Notes under the pieces: generated by a model
Told to the model about the DNA's origin: nothing
What the model saw: the letters and a program-made list of their open reading frames with translations, nothing else
The model's database searches: none
From: Triticum aestivum
Lineage: Eukaryota > Streptophyta > Magnoliopsida > Poales > Poaceae
Assembly (NCBI RefSeq): GCF_018294505.1
Contig: NC_057795.1
Span: 232,790,643 to 232,854,642 of the forward strand
DNA length: 64,000 bases
Direction: 5' to 3'
Part shown: positions 1 through 13,221 of the stretch, piece by piece
Position numbering within the stretch: the stretch's first letter is position 1
Layout of the letters: each line of letters begins with the position of its first letter
Position numbers and translations under genes: made by a program

Positions 1-1989
1 TCTTATCGTCGGTATCACGTCTATGGAGAGGGGACAAATACCGGCAACACAGAAGGGAACACAATCAATGCAATTCACAATATGATTCATGATCATGACA
101 TGGCAAAATGAGTGTGTTTGGCTAATGCAACTATAATCAGATGGGTTTGAGTTCATTTGAATCCAAGATTCAAATGCAAACCCAGAATATGAACTCATCT
201 AATTTCATTATCTTGTTTCATCTAAACAACAAGGTTAGGTTGCTCTAACATGTATGAAATCATTATAGATGGAAAGATTGGAATTTTTTGATCAATTTTC
301 ATATATAAATCTTTGCATTTGGAGTTACAGATTAATTTCTATGATTTTTAGAAGTTAGCACTATTTCCTGGAATTTCCTGAATAAGAATAAATACGGTAA
401 ATGCTTTATTGCGTCAGCAGTGCGTCAGGGAGACGTCAGCAGTCAACGGGACGGTCCAGTTCAAACCTGACCAGTGGGTCCCGCGTGTCAGTGTCATTAG
501 TCTAACTAATTTTTAGTTAGTCCTAATCCTAAGTTAATTAGCAGGCGGGTCTCACTTGTCATAGACCCAGGGGGTCAAACTGGGTCCACCCGAGGTCAAA
601 CACGGTCAGCGGGGTCAAACTCACCGGTGTTTAGCTGCCGACGAGGCCAAACGCGGCGGGGCAGTGCGGGATTCATGCTCCGGTGACCAAAACAACGGCG
701 GAGCACATCTACGTGATGCGGGGAGTGAGACGCGTTGAGTGGTGGTAGTGGGTGGAGCTGGGGTGGCCGGAAACATCGCCGACGACGACCTTGGCAGTCG
801 CCGGAGCTTGGGTGAGCTCTGGGTCGATGCTACGGTGGCCGGGGAGGCTCATGCAGGGTACCTACGTGCTCTACGTGGCGCGGGAAGGACGTTGGACGCA
901 TGCCCAGGACCAAATGGTCAGCGGAGCATCATCGCCGGCGAGATTTGGCGGCAGCCCTGTCGGGTGAGAGAGGCGCGGCGGCTACGGCATGCTAGAGAGA
1001 AAACGGAGAGGGGGAGGATGATCAAGAGCTCACAGGGAGTGCAGTGATGGCCTCGGCGTGCTCGGGGAAGCACCGGACCGAGTGGAGCGGCGAGGGGGAT
1101 CTCCGGCGGCCGGCGACGAAGATGATGAAGATGGCGGCAATGCAGGGCCTCCGGCAAGGCGTGGCTGGACGAAGAGGATGATGCCATAGTGGCGGATCTC
1201 GGAGACTCGATGGGGAGGCGAGGGAAGCACGGTGGCTGCGGCAACGTCGATCGGCGGCGACCGTTGTGCTCAGGCGTGAGAGAGAGAGAGAAGAGGAGGG
1301 GAGAGGCATGGGAGAGAGTGAGAGGGGGCCATGGGGGTGCGTGGCGTCTCCGTGGCATCGTCTGGGAGCACCGGGGAGGAGCCAGGCAGGCAGGGAGGGA
1401 GGAGGTGGCCAGCGCGGGGCGGCCACACGCCTCCGTCCTTCTGGCGGGGGAGGAAGACGACAGCGGGGAAAGCGGGGGTGGGCTGGGTCGGCCAGCTGCA
1501 GTGCTGGGCCGGTTGGTGGCGCCAGGTAAGTTTCTTCTCTCTCTCTCTCTTTTATTTTCTTTTCTATTTCTGTTATTTAGTTTCTGGATTTAGTAAAATA
1601 CTAAATCACTTCATAAAATCTTGAAATAAATTTATAGGCACTGTTTGAATTATTTCCAACAGCCCCCAAGTACTTCCAGGATTATTTGGACATTTGTAAA
1701 TAATTATAAGATTTAAATGTCCAAATTCAAATACTTATGAATTAACTCAAAAATCCAAAAATTACCTACAAATATGTCCATCATTGTTGGCAGAGGTTTT
1801 CACCTTTATTAGAAATCAAGAACATTTTTAAAGGCATTTTGGGTTCTTTGAAAATAATTTTATTTGAACCTAGTTGAATTCATTTGGTGCTAGGGTTTAG
1901 GCTATCCCCATTTCAAGTTCTTTCAAAGATTAAACACGATGCACACATGAAGCTAGCCTAGTGCATTGCCAGAAGCTAGGGATGTGACA
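1..1989 (-). repeat. Partial 3' LTR of element Z
   Basis: Aligns with 7966-9947 along its whole length, with several mismatches per 100 bp. The plus-strand end is GATGTGACA, so the minus-strand LTR starts TGTCACATC. Positions about 600-1500 are GC-rich and give many overlapping open frames on both strands. None resembles a known protein and none is conserved as a frame in the second LTR copy, so I treat them as chance frames. The other ~2.1 kb of this LTR lies before the window. Confidence 0.9.
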
Positions 1990-2001
1990 ACTCACCCCAC
2001 T
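1990..2001 (-). promoter_or_regulatory. Polypurine tract of element Z
   Basis: On the minus strand AGTGGGGTGAGT lies directly before the LTR start TGTCACATCCC. This is the expected place for plus-strand DNA priming. It is moderately purine-rich. Confidence 0.6.
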
Positions 2002-5000
2002 AAACAAGAATCTCGTCCCAAGATTCAAGCATAGGGTAAGATGAAGGGGGAACACAAACTAACACAATCTTCACGATCCAGGGTGCACTTCATAAGAACG
2101 TTGATTCAACCACCATCATTGTCTCGAAGTCTTGCTCCAGGAACTCCTAACAACATGACAACGAGAGGGAAAAGAAAATCTAGAAGGATCGATCTTCTCG
2201 AAGATCGAGCAACTCAGGATCAACTCACGGAATGAGACATAGAAACATCTCATGAGCTGAGACACGAAGCACACATCTGGAGGGATGGAGTGGAACAGAT
2301 GACGGGGGTGCACTAGGTAGACAATTATTCCACACTTAAGAAGGTGGTGGATGGTTATCAACATAGCAAGGAGTTGAGTTGCCATGATAACGGGGCACCT
2401 TAGGGAAGGTGACTCGTAGAAATATCCCCTTAAGTGGCTAAACGAATTACCTTTGATTCAGAGATCATTGAAACTCTTTATACCAACCTAAGGCAATTCT
2501 CGAGCGATTGTTTGGAGGGGTTCGGTAGAATGGCATGCCCAGATTAGAATAGATGATGTGGATTACCATGTTGAAAAAACACAAGGGATGATTTTTGTAA
2601 CTGGGGAGAAGCTCAAGAGTAGAGAGTGAGTCCACTGTTTGAGAAGTTATAGCATAACTGAGGAAACTGAGAGCAATCCCAGTTAGTGCCGATGATAACA
2701 CCTAGCGCTTGTGCGTGCTCTCAAGAACTTGAGCATTTCCATATTCATCAAGGTTTTACCAATATCCGTGTCAAGAATCCTGGCAACACAACGTACTACC
2801 ATGATGAATAGCGATGGACGATGCAGATGCAAAGGAAGATAACACTTTCTCAGATTTCACCTTAGCGGGGCCAAGGGAACAAAATCTGGATGATCGACCG
2901 AGAGACATTTAGCACTCCGCTTCTAATGTTCTCCTTGATGTGCTAGTGCAACCCATTAATTAAAATGGTTTGTTATCCAGAACATCAAGTAAAAGGTCGT
3001 ACTTCGGAGCACAAGAATCCATAAGGAATAACTATGGAGGTAAATCCTACGAAATCCTCATGGGGAGGTGGCCAACTTCCTCAATCAAGATACTACAATA
3101 ATGGGTCTTCCGGTTGGGTATGTTGGCCACGACATCCACTTTACCGGGTTACAGAGAGACCAATATTGTAGTTCTTGTGAAACGTTCCAATCATCATATC
3201 TGCCTGAGATTCAGATCTGGTTGGTGTCAGAATATTCCAGACTCATCAAGTCTAGAAAGAAAAATGAAAGTTTGCAACACAAATCGACGAGATGACATTG
3301 CAAGATTCTCGGGGAATGAACTACTATAGCAAGCTCCAAAACATGAGCTGGCTCTGCTATAACATGTGAACACGTTGTCCGAGACAAGCATGACCACACA
3401 GTAGTCTTATAATAAAACACTACTGAGTTCAGGAGGGGAACCATCATCAAGGATATCGAAGTCCTTGCATAAGTCTTGCTCTTAAGAAGGAACTTCTTCT
3501 CCTTGAACACATCAATCAGTGGCTTGGTGTGCTAGGAATACATATAGAATGAAGGTTGCAAGTCTCCGAACCACAGAATACTTCGCACATATGCATGACC
3601 GATTTGGGATGATTCCAAAGGAAGCAACATTGACTTTCTCGAATCCACGGCGGCAACTTGCATCAAATGCATATGAACTGGAGGAAGTCACTTCTTACAT
3701 CCGAACATATGCTTCATGAGCTAGCATGAAGAAATGCTTATAGAAGTTTCCAATACTAGTTGGATGTTCAACACGAATCATGGAGGAGACAAGATGCTAC
3801 TGATGAGCTCAACAACAAGTCATCAAGATTTCCATGTAAATGGAATTCCATATTTATGTGAACAAGGTGATAGCATTGGTCAGACCAAAGGATATAATGG
3901 TGTATGCCCGAGGAATCAACCACGAGTAAGACAACACTATGAACATCGTTGGTTCTGATTTAATTTGACGATAGCCCATACTCAAATCAAAGATTGGTTA
4001 ATATGATAGGTCCATAAACTGATCCCGAGGGCCAGTAGATGAAAATACCATCTTTCTTCAACACACATACAAGATATCCCTTAAAATGAGCTAAGCTAGG
4101 TAAGCTTTCATCTTCCAACTCTCCAAGTTCTTGTTTAGCCTAACCAACTAGCTCAGGGGTACCCAACACAGATTCTTGGAGAAGGGGTGATTACAAGAAA
4201 CCGATTTGATCACAAATCAACATAGCGGTTAGGTGACGACCTGGTGATACTTTTGAGAAGATATGTGGAAAATCATGAGCCACCAATATGTTACTAAGCT
4301 TGAGAACCATCTTTCTTTTCAGGCCAAGACGATATGATCAAAAGAGTGAGGGCTTAACACAATCCTAACTCATTGATCGAGGAGTGCACCGGAAATAAGG
4401 ACTGAGTAGCACGATCAACCTTAGGGTGATGATTCAATAATAAGCACGCTAATAATGAGGTTATTATCCATTAAACTACCAAGCAACAGAGTTGCTAGGA
4501 GTATAGATTTCAACATCATGATTCACTTGTCGACATTCCGGTTGCGACAACACGGAACCGAGGAATGAGTAATGATGGCGAGAAGTATTACTACATCAAG
4601 AATTCACAAGAGCCGGTGCAATTCTCATGAAAATCCTGACATAAAGGGGGTAATACTCCAGGGTGGAACAGAATCAAAACTGGATTGCATTTGATCTGCA
4701 GAATACAACTATTTTGACCCAATCCTGGAAATGGATAAGGTACTAGAGTTTGTTTCTCCTAGTCATTCCGAATAGAATGGCTTGACGGACCACAAGAGTA
4801 ATAGACATCAATGAACACGGTTGCACAACTACTCCTATCTATCAGTTGATAGACGAGGGTTAGAAGATAACTAAAAAGGGACAACTCAAAGGAACATATG
4901 GGTTTCTGAGTTGTGGATGCATACACCAGTATGTCGAGCAAATTTCAACATAATTCTTCTGGATAACCCATGCAGAACAGGAAGGACTGGCAGAGTCACA

Positions 5001-5841
5001 ATATGAATGGAGTACTCCTCAAGTGCACCCTGGTTGTGATCTTTTGGTTCAAAAGAACTCCTGCTAGGATGGTTCATGGTATCGAAAGAATGAGATACCA
5101 CGGACCTCGAGGACTAACACAGAGTTTACTAATAACCAAAGGGAGCTAGTAATTACTATCAACATGAAGTAAGTAGGGTGAATCTCAGGTTCAAAACCCA
5201 AGGAGTAGAATACCTACTACTAAGTGGCAACACGGGATGCTTTCGAGAATAAAGGCCAGAATCATCACACTGGGACAAAAATCTTGGCTAGATTACTAGA
5301 TGATCCCCTAAGACACCTAGGGTCATAATAATATCTCCAACATATATGTCGAGGCAATAGAACACCTCAACTCAGCAATTATTGTGATTAACCTGGCCCA
5401 AAGGAACATCAAAACCAGAGGGAAAGGATTTGCAAGTGCATCAGATTGTTTAGAAACCCAGGATGACTCGGACAGCATAACGGCTGTAAATGCTCAAAAT
5501 ATTTGGAACATCCAGTAAAAATGGTGGCATAACCACTCAGAAGCTCAATGTCATAGTTCTGAGGCCAATAGTGAACACACAGGAGTAGTAGTAACGGAAC
5601 AGAGGCTTGAATTCACCAATCTTATAAGTCTACGGATTAGTAACATGTGATCCTAATAGAAAGAAGAGAAGGCCTAGTTCCTTAACCCCGTAGGAAAGAT
5701 AAGATGACTCGGGTCAGAAGGGCATAAGGTATAAAGAGTAAAAAGAGCCTTACGTTCCATCCCACAATCAATTCTCCTACATATAACTAAAGCATTTCTA
5801 GACTCAACTTCGACCAGTTTGGCTTGGTAATCCTACAAGCA
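2002..5841 (-). other. Non-coding internal domain of element Z
   Basis: About 3.8 kb between the polypurine tract and the primer-binding site. Open frames are short (under about 110 codons) on both strands and I recognise no retroelement domain, tRNA or other gene. LARD elements are known for internal domains of this size that are kept for RNA structure or packaging rather than coding. Whether this stretch is conserved cannot be judged from one copy. Confidence 0.6.
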
Positions 5842-5858
5842 GTCAGGCTCTGATACCA
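5842..5858 (-). promoter_or_regulatory. Primer-binding site of element Z (tRNA-iMet)
   Basis: The minus strand reads TGGTATCAGAGCCTGAC, with the standard plant initiator-methionine primer site TGGTATCAGAGC at 5847-5858. It lies 4 bases inside the LTR edge at 5863. It fixes the orientation of Z as minus. Confidence 0.9.
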
Positions 5859-5862
5859 AAAC

Positions 5863-8800
5863 TGTCAGGACCCCGACTCAATGCCACACCGATCTAGCAT
5901 GTAACACCTCATATCACTTTGCGGGCTCAAGCACGCTATTCCAGCGGGTGTCGCCTTACCAGGCCCGGGACCATTTGTGCCTTTTGGCACACATATATGA
6001 TAGTGTCGCTAGCATCCATATGACAAGGAGCCAGGGCAGACATGGCTAGTCGTGAACCCAAAGTGGCAATAACTTACAGGGACAGGCATACATGACCCAG
6101 CAACGAACGTGTCGGTCATCAGCAAATGAATCCGGGCTGTAGCAACTGGGCTAGCAAGACTCCGATAAACCGGGCTGTAGCAGGCTAACAGGACTCCGGT
6201 AGACACCGCGTGACATTTCCCTGAAGGGACAGCCACAGGAATGAAGAAGGACACATGCCGGCCAGCCTAAGTGTTCCAGAGCAGTAGCAAGCTAGCAAGG
6301 CTCAGTGGAAGCACTAGGAGACATTTCCCGTTAAGAGAGGCTACCAAGGATAAACAACTAGATAGTCAGATCCCACACATACCAAGCATTTCAATAACAT
6401 ACACACAATATGCTCGATATGTGCAAATACAACATGGCATCACAACATGACTCTACAACTCAAGTATTTTATTCAATAGGCTCCGAGGAGTGAGATATTA
6501 CAACATGGGTCTCTCAACCCAGCATTCAGAGCATACAAGTCAAAGCACATGCGGAAGCTTAACATATCTGAGTACAGAAATCTACAAATGAAAAACGCTG
6601 AGAAGCATGACTATCGACCAGATCCTGCCGAGGGCACAAGAACGTAGCTGAGGTAACAAGCTAAACGTCGAAGTCCACACGGAACTACTAGTGAGACTGA
6701 AGTCTCTCTGCAAAAACATAAAATCGGCAAACGTGAGTACAAATGTACCAAGCAAGACTTACATCAGAACTAACTACACATGAATCATTATCAACAAAGG
6801 AGATGGTGGGGTTTAACTGCAGCAAGCCAGCTTTGACTCGGTGGCTATCCTAACTACGACTGCAAGTAACTCTTTTGAGGTGGCGCACACGAGTCCACAT
6901 ATTCACCATATCAATACACCACTATGGATCCACTCCCGTCTCCCTACGAGAACGCCATCCATATCACTCACGCTTATCTTGCGTATTTTAGAGTATCCAC
7001 TTTCACTTGTCTATGAACTGTATAGGCAACCCAGAAGTCCTTTACCACGGACACGGCTATTCGAATAGATGATGTTAACCCTACAGGGGTGTACTTCTTC
7101 ACACACGCTCTCACCACTTACCGCCATTTACACGACATGTACTCGGCAACCTTCAAGCGGAAGCCCAATGAGGGTGTTGGCCACGGCCTACCAAAACGCT
7201 CAAGTCTCTAGTCCAGGTTTATCGCCTATTCAAGTTCCATCCGCACGGAGTCCGGACGAAGTTTCCACATACGGCCCCGAACAATGTGTGCAGGGTTCCG
7301 GAGACACCAAACAGGCACCCGCTACACTGTGCCACGTGCCTACCGCATCACAGCCCACCCCTCGGGTCAGCACTGCGCACGGCCTCCAGCATACTACAAA
7401 CACCAGAAACTACTTGCATCTCCTGGACAGAGGACAAGGGTGATTAACAAGCCGAGACGGTCCATTGATTTCGGGCCCAATGCGTGGTAGTAACTGTTTT
7501 AGGGATCACAAACACAGAACTCAGTTCCTGAGGACGGCTTCAATGAGACAACCCACCATGTACTCCTACATGGCCCCTCACCGCTACCTTTACCAAATCG
7601 TGTTCACACACTTAGCTCACACAGTAGGACATGTTCAACACCATTCCAATTCATCCCCGATGAATCAGACCTGACTCAACTCTAAGGAGTAGCAGGCACG
7701 ACAAACAAGCATGAATGAGTAGGCACATCAGGTCTCAAACAACTCCTACTCATGCTAGTGGGTTTCATCTATTTACTATGGCAATGACACGTCATGCAGA
7801 GGATAAGGGGTTCAACTACCGCAGCAAGTAGCAGATGAATCGTTGTTGTCCTAATACCGTAAAAGAGAGCAGAAGTGAGAGAGTGGGATTGTATCGGAAT
7901 GAACAAGGGGTTTTTGCTTGCCTGGCACTTCTGAAGATAGTATAGCTCTTCATCGGTGTCATCGATCTTATCGTTGGTATCACGTCTATCGAGAGGGGAC
8001 AAATACCGGTAACACAGAAGGGAACACAATCAATGCAATGCACAATATGATGCATGATCATGACAAGGCAAAATGAGTGTGTTGGGCTAATGCAACTATA
8101 ATCAGATGGGTTTGAGTTCATTTGAATAAAAGATTCAAATGCAAACCCAGAATATGAACTCATATAAGTGCATTATCTTGTTTCATCTAAACAGCAAGGT
8201 TAGGTTGCTCTAACATGCATGAAACCAGTAAAGCTTAATTTCATATACAAATCTTTGCATTTGGAGTTACAGCTTAATTTCTATGATTTTTAGAAGTTAG
8301 CACTATTTCCAGGAATTTCCTGAATAAGAATAAATCTAGTAAATGCTTTATTGCGTCAGCAGTGCGTCAGGGTGACGTCAGCAGTCAACAGGGACGGTCC
8401 AGGTCGAAACTGACCAGTGGGTCTTGCGTGTCAGTGTCATTAGTCTAACTAATTTTTAGTTAGTCCTAATCCTAAGTTAATTAGCAGGCGGATCCCACTT
8501 GTCATAGACCCAGGGGAGTCAAACTGGGTCCACCCAGGGTCAAACACGGTTAGCGGGGTCAAACTCACCGGCGTTTAGCCGCCGGCGAGGCCAAACGCGG
8601 CAGGGCAGTGCGGGATTCGTGCTCCGGCGACCAAAACAATGGGGGAGCACATCTACGTGATGCGGGGAGTGAGCCGCGTCGAGTGGTGGCAGTGGGTGGA
8701 GCTGGGGTGGCCGGAAACATCGTCGGCGATGACCTTAGCGGTCGCCGGAGCTCGGGTGAGCTCGGGGTCGATGCTACAATGGCCGGGGAGGCTCGTGCGG

Positions 8801-9464
8801 GGTACCTACGTGCTCTACGTGGCGCGGGAAGGACGTTGGACGCATGACCGAGACCAAATGGTCATCGGAGCATCATCGCCAGCAAGATTTGGCGGCACCG
8901 CTGTCGGATGAGAGAGGCGTGGCGGCTACGGCATGCTAGAGAGAAAACGGAGCGGGGGAGGATGATCAAGAGCTCACGGGGAGTGCAGTGGTGGCCTCTG
9001 CGTTCTCGGGCAAGCACCGGAGCGAGTGGAGCGGCGAGGGGGATCTCCGGCAGCCGATGACGAAGATGATGAAGATGGCGGTGATGCAGGGCCTCCGGCG
9101 AGGCGTGGCTGGACGGACAGGACGACGATGTTGTGGCGGAGCTCGGAGACTCGATGGGGAGGCGGGGGAAGCACGGTGGCCACGGAAACATTGATCGGCG
9201 GCGACGGTTGTGCTAGGGCGCGAGAGGGAGAGAGAGTAGAGGAGGGGAGAGTCATGGGAGAGAGTGAGAGGGGGCCAGGCATCTCCGTGGCATTGTCTAG
9301 GAGCACCGGGGAGGAGCCAAGCAGGCTGGGAGGGTGGAGGTGGCCGGCGTGGGGCGGCCACGCGCCTCCGTCCTTCTGGCGGGGGAGGAAGACGACAGCG
9401 GGGGAAGCAGTGGTGGGCTGGGCCGCCAGCTGCAGTGCTGGGCCGGTTGGTGGTGAGGTAAGTT

Positions 9465-9512
<48 letters not shown>

Positions 9513-9947
9513 TTTACTTTTCTATTTCTGTTATTTTGTTTCTGGATTTAGTAAAATACTAAATCACTTCATAAAATCCTAAAATAAATTTATAGGCACT
9601 GTTTGAATTATTTCCAACAGCCCCCAAGTACTTCTAGGATTATTTGGACATTTAGAAATATTTATAAGATTTAAATGTCCAAATTCAAATACTTAAGAAT
9701 TAACTCAAAAATCCAAAAATGACCTAAAAATATGTCCACCATTGTTGGCAGAGGTTTTCACCTTTATCAGAAATCAAGAACATTTTTTAAGGCATTTTGG
9801 GTTCTTTGAAAATGGTTTTATTTGAACCTAGTTGAATTCATTTCGTGCTAGGGTTTAGGCAATCCCCATTTCAAGTTCTTTCAAAGATTAAACATGATGC
9901 ACACATGAAGCTAGCCTAGTGCATTGCCAGAAGCTAGGGATGTGACA
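5863..9947 (-). repeat. Complete 5' LTR of element Z (4085 bp)
   Basis: On the plus strand it runs from TGTCAGGACC to GGGATGTGACA, with inverted ends TGTCA/TGACA. Its right 2 kb matches 1-1989. It is AT-rich except for a GC-rich block at about 8520-9460. A long CT microsatellite sits at 9467-9508. Short open frames inside it (for example 7069-7443) have no recognisable similarity. Confidence 0.9.
9467..9508. repeat. (CT)n microsatellite in the LTR of Z
   Basis: A nearly pure CT run of about 40 bases. The equivalent site in the other LTR (1535-1550) has only about 16 bases. The copies were identical at insertion, so one tract has changed length since. Confidence 0.95.
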
Positions 9948-10361
9948 GCACGGGGGTCCCGTGTGCATGGTACACGCCCGTGCGCACGGGTTGCTACAAC
10001 GCCAACTCCCTGGATAGTTCGTGGGCATGGGGTCGATGGGGACCGTGCCCATGGGGTCGCCTGGGACTTCCTGTCCAGCGGCTATTGAACTCGTTCTTCT
10101 TCCTTCGTGACATGGGTTGCTTCTCCTTGGACTTGGTGGTGCTGCTCACCTAGTTGGAAGGGTCCCTCTTCGTACCTAATGAGGCATAGAGTATTTTGGT
10201 GAGGTAGCAACCAAGTTCCACTTGTATCCATATGCATGTCAACTAGGAAGGAGTTCACCTCGGTTTCGATTGCACGTGATGTAGATCTTGTCATGGGTCC
10301 ACGTGGTGCTTGATGTGTTGGTATTGAGTCCATGGGGATGATGGAAGGATGGTCCGCATCA
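9948..10361 (-). repeat. Partial 3' LTR of element A
   Basis: Matches 17184-17597. The minus-strand start is TGATGCGG, directly after a purine-rich tract. The rest of the LTR was separated by Z. It contains copies of a GTGCGCAC-type palindromic motif and encodes the C-terminal tail of the polyprotein (see the integrase entry). Confidence 0.88.
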
Positions 10362-11522
10362 TCTCCCCGCCTTGGGAGAGATCCGTCCACGGATCGTGAT
10401 CTTCATCACCATGGTACTTAGCCAAGTCTTTGACGTTGAAGATGTCACTTATGTTGTACTTGAGCGTGCTAGCACCTTGAAGGGTTCGTCGGCTCGAGGT
10501 AGTAACTTCGACTTGTGCTTGTTGGGGAAGCGGTCCTTGCAAAGATGATGCCATACGAGATCTCCTGGTTGGATCATCATTGGTGTCTTGTTGATGTTGT
10601 GCTTGGTGGTGAGGCGTTGTACTTGACGCTTGATCGTTTCCCTTGTATCTTCATGCATCTTCTTGAGAAAGCTTGCCCTTTCACTTGCATCCATATGTGC
10701 GTTCTTGTAGCAGAAGAGGTGGAATGTCCAATGGGGACAATGGATTGGAGCCATAGACAACCTTGAAGGGGGACTTTCCAGTTGTAGCGTGTCGAGCTTG
10801 ATTGTAGGCGTACTCGGTGATGGGTAAGCACTCCTCCCACTCCTTGATGTTCTTCTTTAGCAACACTTGTAGGAGGGTGGATAGCATCCGGTTGGTGACT
10901 TCCGTTTGGCCATTGGTTTGGGGATGATAGGGTGTGGATAACAGAAGCTTGTTGCCAAGCTTTGCGCATATGGTCTTCCAATATTAGCTTAAGAACTTGA
11001 CATCCCGGTCCAACGCAATGGTTCTTGGTACTCCATGCAACCTCAAGATTTCCCTACAAAAATGATTATCAATATTTGAAGCATCGTCTATCTTATTGGA
11101 TGGTATGAAATGTGTCGTTTTTGAGAATCGGTCCATCACAACAAAGATGAAATCCTTTCCATTTTTAGTTCTAGGCAAACCAAGCACAAAATCTATACTA
11201 ATATCTTCCCATGGTTGATATGGAATTGGAAGTGGCATATGTAAACCATGAGATTGGACTTTTGACTTAGCTTTGCGGCATGTAGAGCATCGGTTGGTGA
11301 AGCGCGTGACGTCGCGGAAAATCTTTGGACAAAAGTACTTGCTGGAGAGTGTGGCGAAGGTATTGTTGCGCCCAAAATTTCCCATGAGTCCACCTCCGTG
11401 AGCCTCTTGAAAAAGTAACAAATGAAGAGAAGACTAGGGTATACAAAGTTTGCTAGCACGCATAAGGTAGCCGTCCTTGATATAATAGTTCTCCCAACAA
11501 GTATGAGTAAGACATTTGGCAT
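10082..11522 (-). pseudogene. Integrase and C-terminal tail of element A polyprotein (broken)
   Basis: Ty3/Gypsy integrase inserts the element cDNA into host DNA in the nucleus. Minus-strand fragments in order show a zinc-binding region ending CSTCRKAK (about 11275), a catalytic core with SIDFVLGLP and IALDRDVKF (second Asp, about 11010), and the third-residue motif NGQTEV (about 10900). A C-terminal region with YGSNPLSPLDIPPL follows. A stop falls just after VKFLS (10984-10986) and several frame changes separate the pieces. The last frame (10390-10082) crosses the polypurine tract and continues into the LTR with GPMTRSTSRAIETEV before stopping at 10082, so the natural polyprotein end is LTR-encoded. 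Non-functional. Confidence 0.85.
10362..10373 (-). promoter_or_regulatory. Polypurine tract of element A
   Basis: The minus strand reads AAGGCGGGGAGA immediately before the LTR start TGATGCGG. The position and purine content fit a plus-strand priming site. Confidence 0.7.
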
Positions 11523-11547
11523 AAGGAATCACAAACGTGGGATCATT

Positions 11548-13221
11548 CTAATAAAGATCTTTAATATGCTCAAAGCCAATCACATTTAGTTCAAATTGAG
11601 TAACTAGCATGCATATGCGGGAAAGAGCATCTGCCACCAAATTTTCTTTGCCCTTAATGTACTTGATCACATAAGGAAAAGATTCAATAAATTCACTCCA
11701 TTTAGCACGCCACTTATTCAACTTGGTTTGACCCTTGAGGTACTTTAGTGTCTCATGATCGGTGTGTATGAAATATTCATGTGGGCGAAGATAATGCTCC
11801 CAAACATGTAATACTCGCACTAAAGCATACAATTCTTTGTCATATATGGGATAGTTAAGTTGAGCACCGGAGAGTTTTTCACTAAAGTATGTAATGGGTT
11901 GCTTTTCTTGCATCAAAACACCACCAATTCCATGACCACTAGCATCACAGTGAACCTCGAAAGTTTTGTTGAAATTAGGTAATGCAAGAATTGGGGCATG
12001 TGTAAGCAAAGACTTGAGCTCATGAAATGCGGTAGATTGCAAAGGTCTCCAAACAAAAGGTGTGTTCTTCTTACTCAAAGCATGCAACGGTGCGACAATA
12101 GTGCTAAAGTCTTTCACAAAGCGACGATAAAAACCCGCTAGACCAAGGAAACTACGCACTTGTTGCAAATTAGTTGGTTGGGGCCAAGTTTTAATTGCGT
12201 CAATTTTAGACTCATCTACATGAACACCCTTTGAAGACTCAACAAAGCCCAAGAAAATAATCTTGTCAACGCCAAATGTGCATTTTTCCATATTGGCATA
12301 AAGACGCTCTTTTCTAAGTGTTTGCAAAACGGCCCTAAGATGATCTACATGTTCCTTGAGGGATTTTCTAAACACAAGAATTTCGTCAAAGTAAACTACA
12401 ACGAACACACCAATGTAACGGTGAAGCACGTAATGCATAACTCTCACGAAGGTACCGGGTGCTTCAAGTAAACCCATAGGCATAACTAACCACTCGTACA
12501 AGCCGAATTTTGTTTTGAAAGCGGTTTTCCATTCATCACCTTCTTGTATGCGGATTTGATAGTAGCCACTTTTAAGATCAATTTTATAGAAAATGGAGGC
12601 ATCTTAAGCTCATCTAGCATATCATCAAGGCGTGGAATGGGATGCCTATATCGAAAGGTGATAGCACTGATAGGTCTACAATCGTAATACATGCGAAAGC
12701 TACCGTCTCTTTTTGGCACAAGAATGACTGGTACGGCACAAGGACTCAAACTTTCATTCATATGTCCATTCTATGAGATGTTGGACTTGCCTTTGTACTT
12801 CTTTGGTTTCTTCGGGGTTGACACGGTATGGAGCCTTGTTAGGAAGAGGTGCGCCGGTGATGAGGTCGATCCGATGTTCGATTCCACGTATAGGAGGAAG
12901 ACCGAGTGGGAGATCATCCAGAAAGACATCCACGAATTCCTGCAACAAATCAGACAACACTAGAGGAAGAGGATTAGGAGTGTTAGTCTTTGCCACCTCA
13001 TCTTTGCACAATAGGACATAGTGCATGACACTCGATAGGTTCTCACACACTTCTCTCATCTCTCTTTTGGTGGCTAAGAGTACTAAGTTTTTCTCTCTTG
13101 GCGAAGAGTCACTCAATTTGGGCTTGTGGCGCTCACTCTCTTTGTGGTGGTTCATTCTCTCACTAGTATCTCCATGATGGGTGGATGCTTGCTTGTCGGT
13201 GATCACTTGGCTTGTAGACAT
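11548..13221 (-). pseudogene. Reverse transcriptase / RNase H of element A (broken)
   Basis: The RT copies element RNA into DNA and RNase H removes the RNA strand, both inside virus-like particles. Three frames can be joined: 13221-12754 (pre-RT and RT start, with GIEHRIDLITGAPLPNKAPYR), 12761-12486 (VPKRDGSFRMYYDCRP) and 12501-11548 (fingers and palm to RNase H, 317 residues). RNase H motifs [17 protein letters not shown] and [10 protein letters not shown] are visible. The catalytic box reads YFDE rather than YFDD: the codon at 12382-12384 is GAA. This alone should abolish polymerisation. MYYDCRP also departs from the usual M..DYR. Frame breaks near 12755 and 12490 make it a pseudogene. Confidence 0.9.

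Larger units (their letters stand above)
1..9947 (-). mobile_element. Element Z: LARD-like non-autonomous LTR retrotransposon, cut by the window edge
   Basis: Positions 1-1989 and 7966-9947 are two copies of the same sequence, which marks the LTRs. The right (5') LTR is complete at 5863-9947, about 4.1 kb. The left (3') LTR is cut by the window start. On the minus strand the LTR starts TGTCACATCCC and ends CCTGACA, followed by aaac-like spacing and a tRNA-iMet primer site. The internal region is only about 3.9 kb and has no gag, protease, RT or integrase that I can recognise on either strand. Very long LTRs with a short non-coding interior match the LARD class; the barley Sukkula element has similar proportions, but the name is only a suggestion. 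Z is inserted in the 3' LTR of element A. Its right flank is GCACG; the matching duplication would lie outside the window. Confidence 0.85.

Noticed and set aside
918..1624. Overlapping open frames up to 146 codons on both strands in the GC-rich part of Z's LTR
   Set aside because: Low-complexity, Pro/Arg/Ser-rich translations with no domain. The frames are not kept in the second LTR copy (8608-9562). Best explained by high GC.
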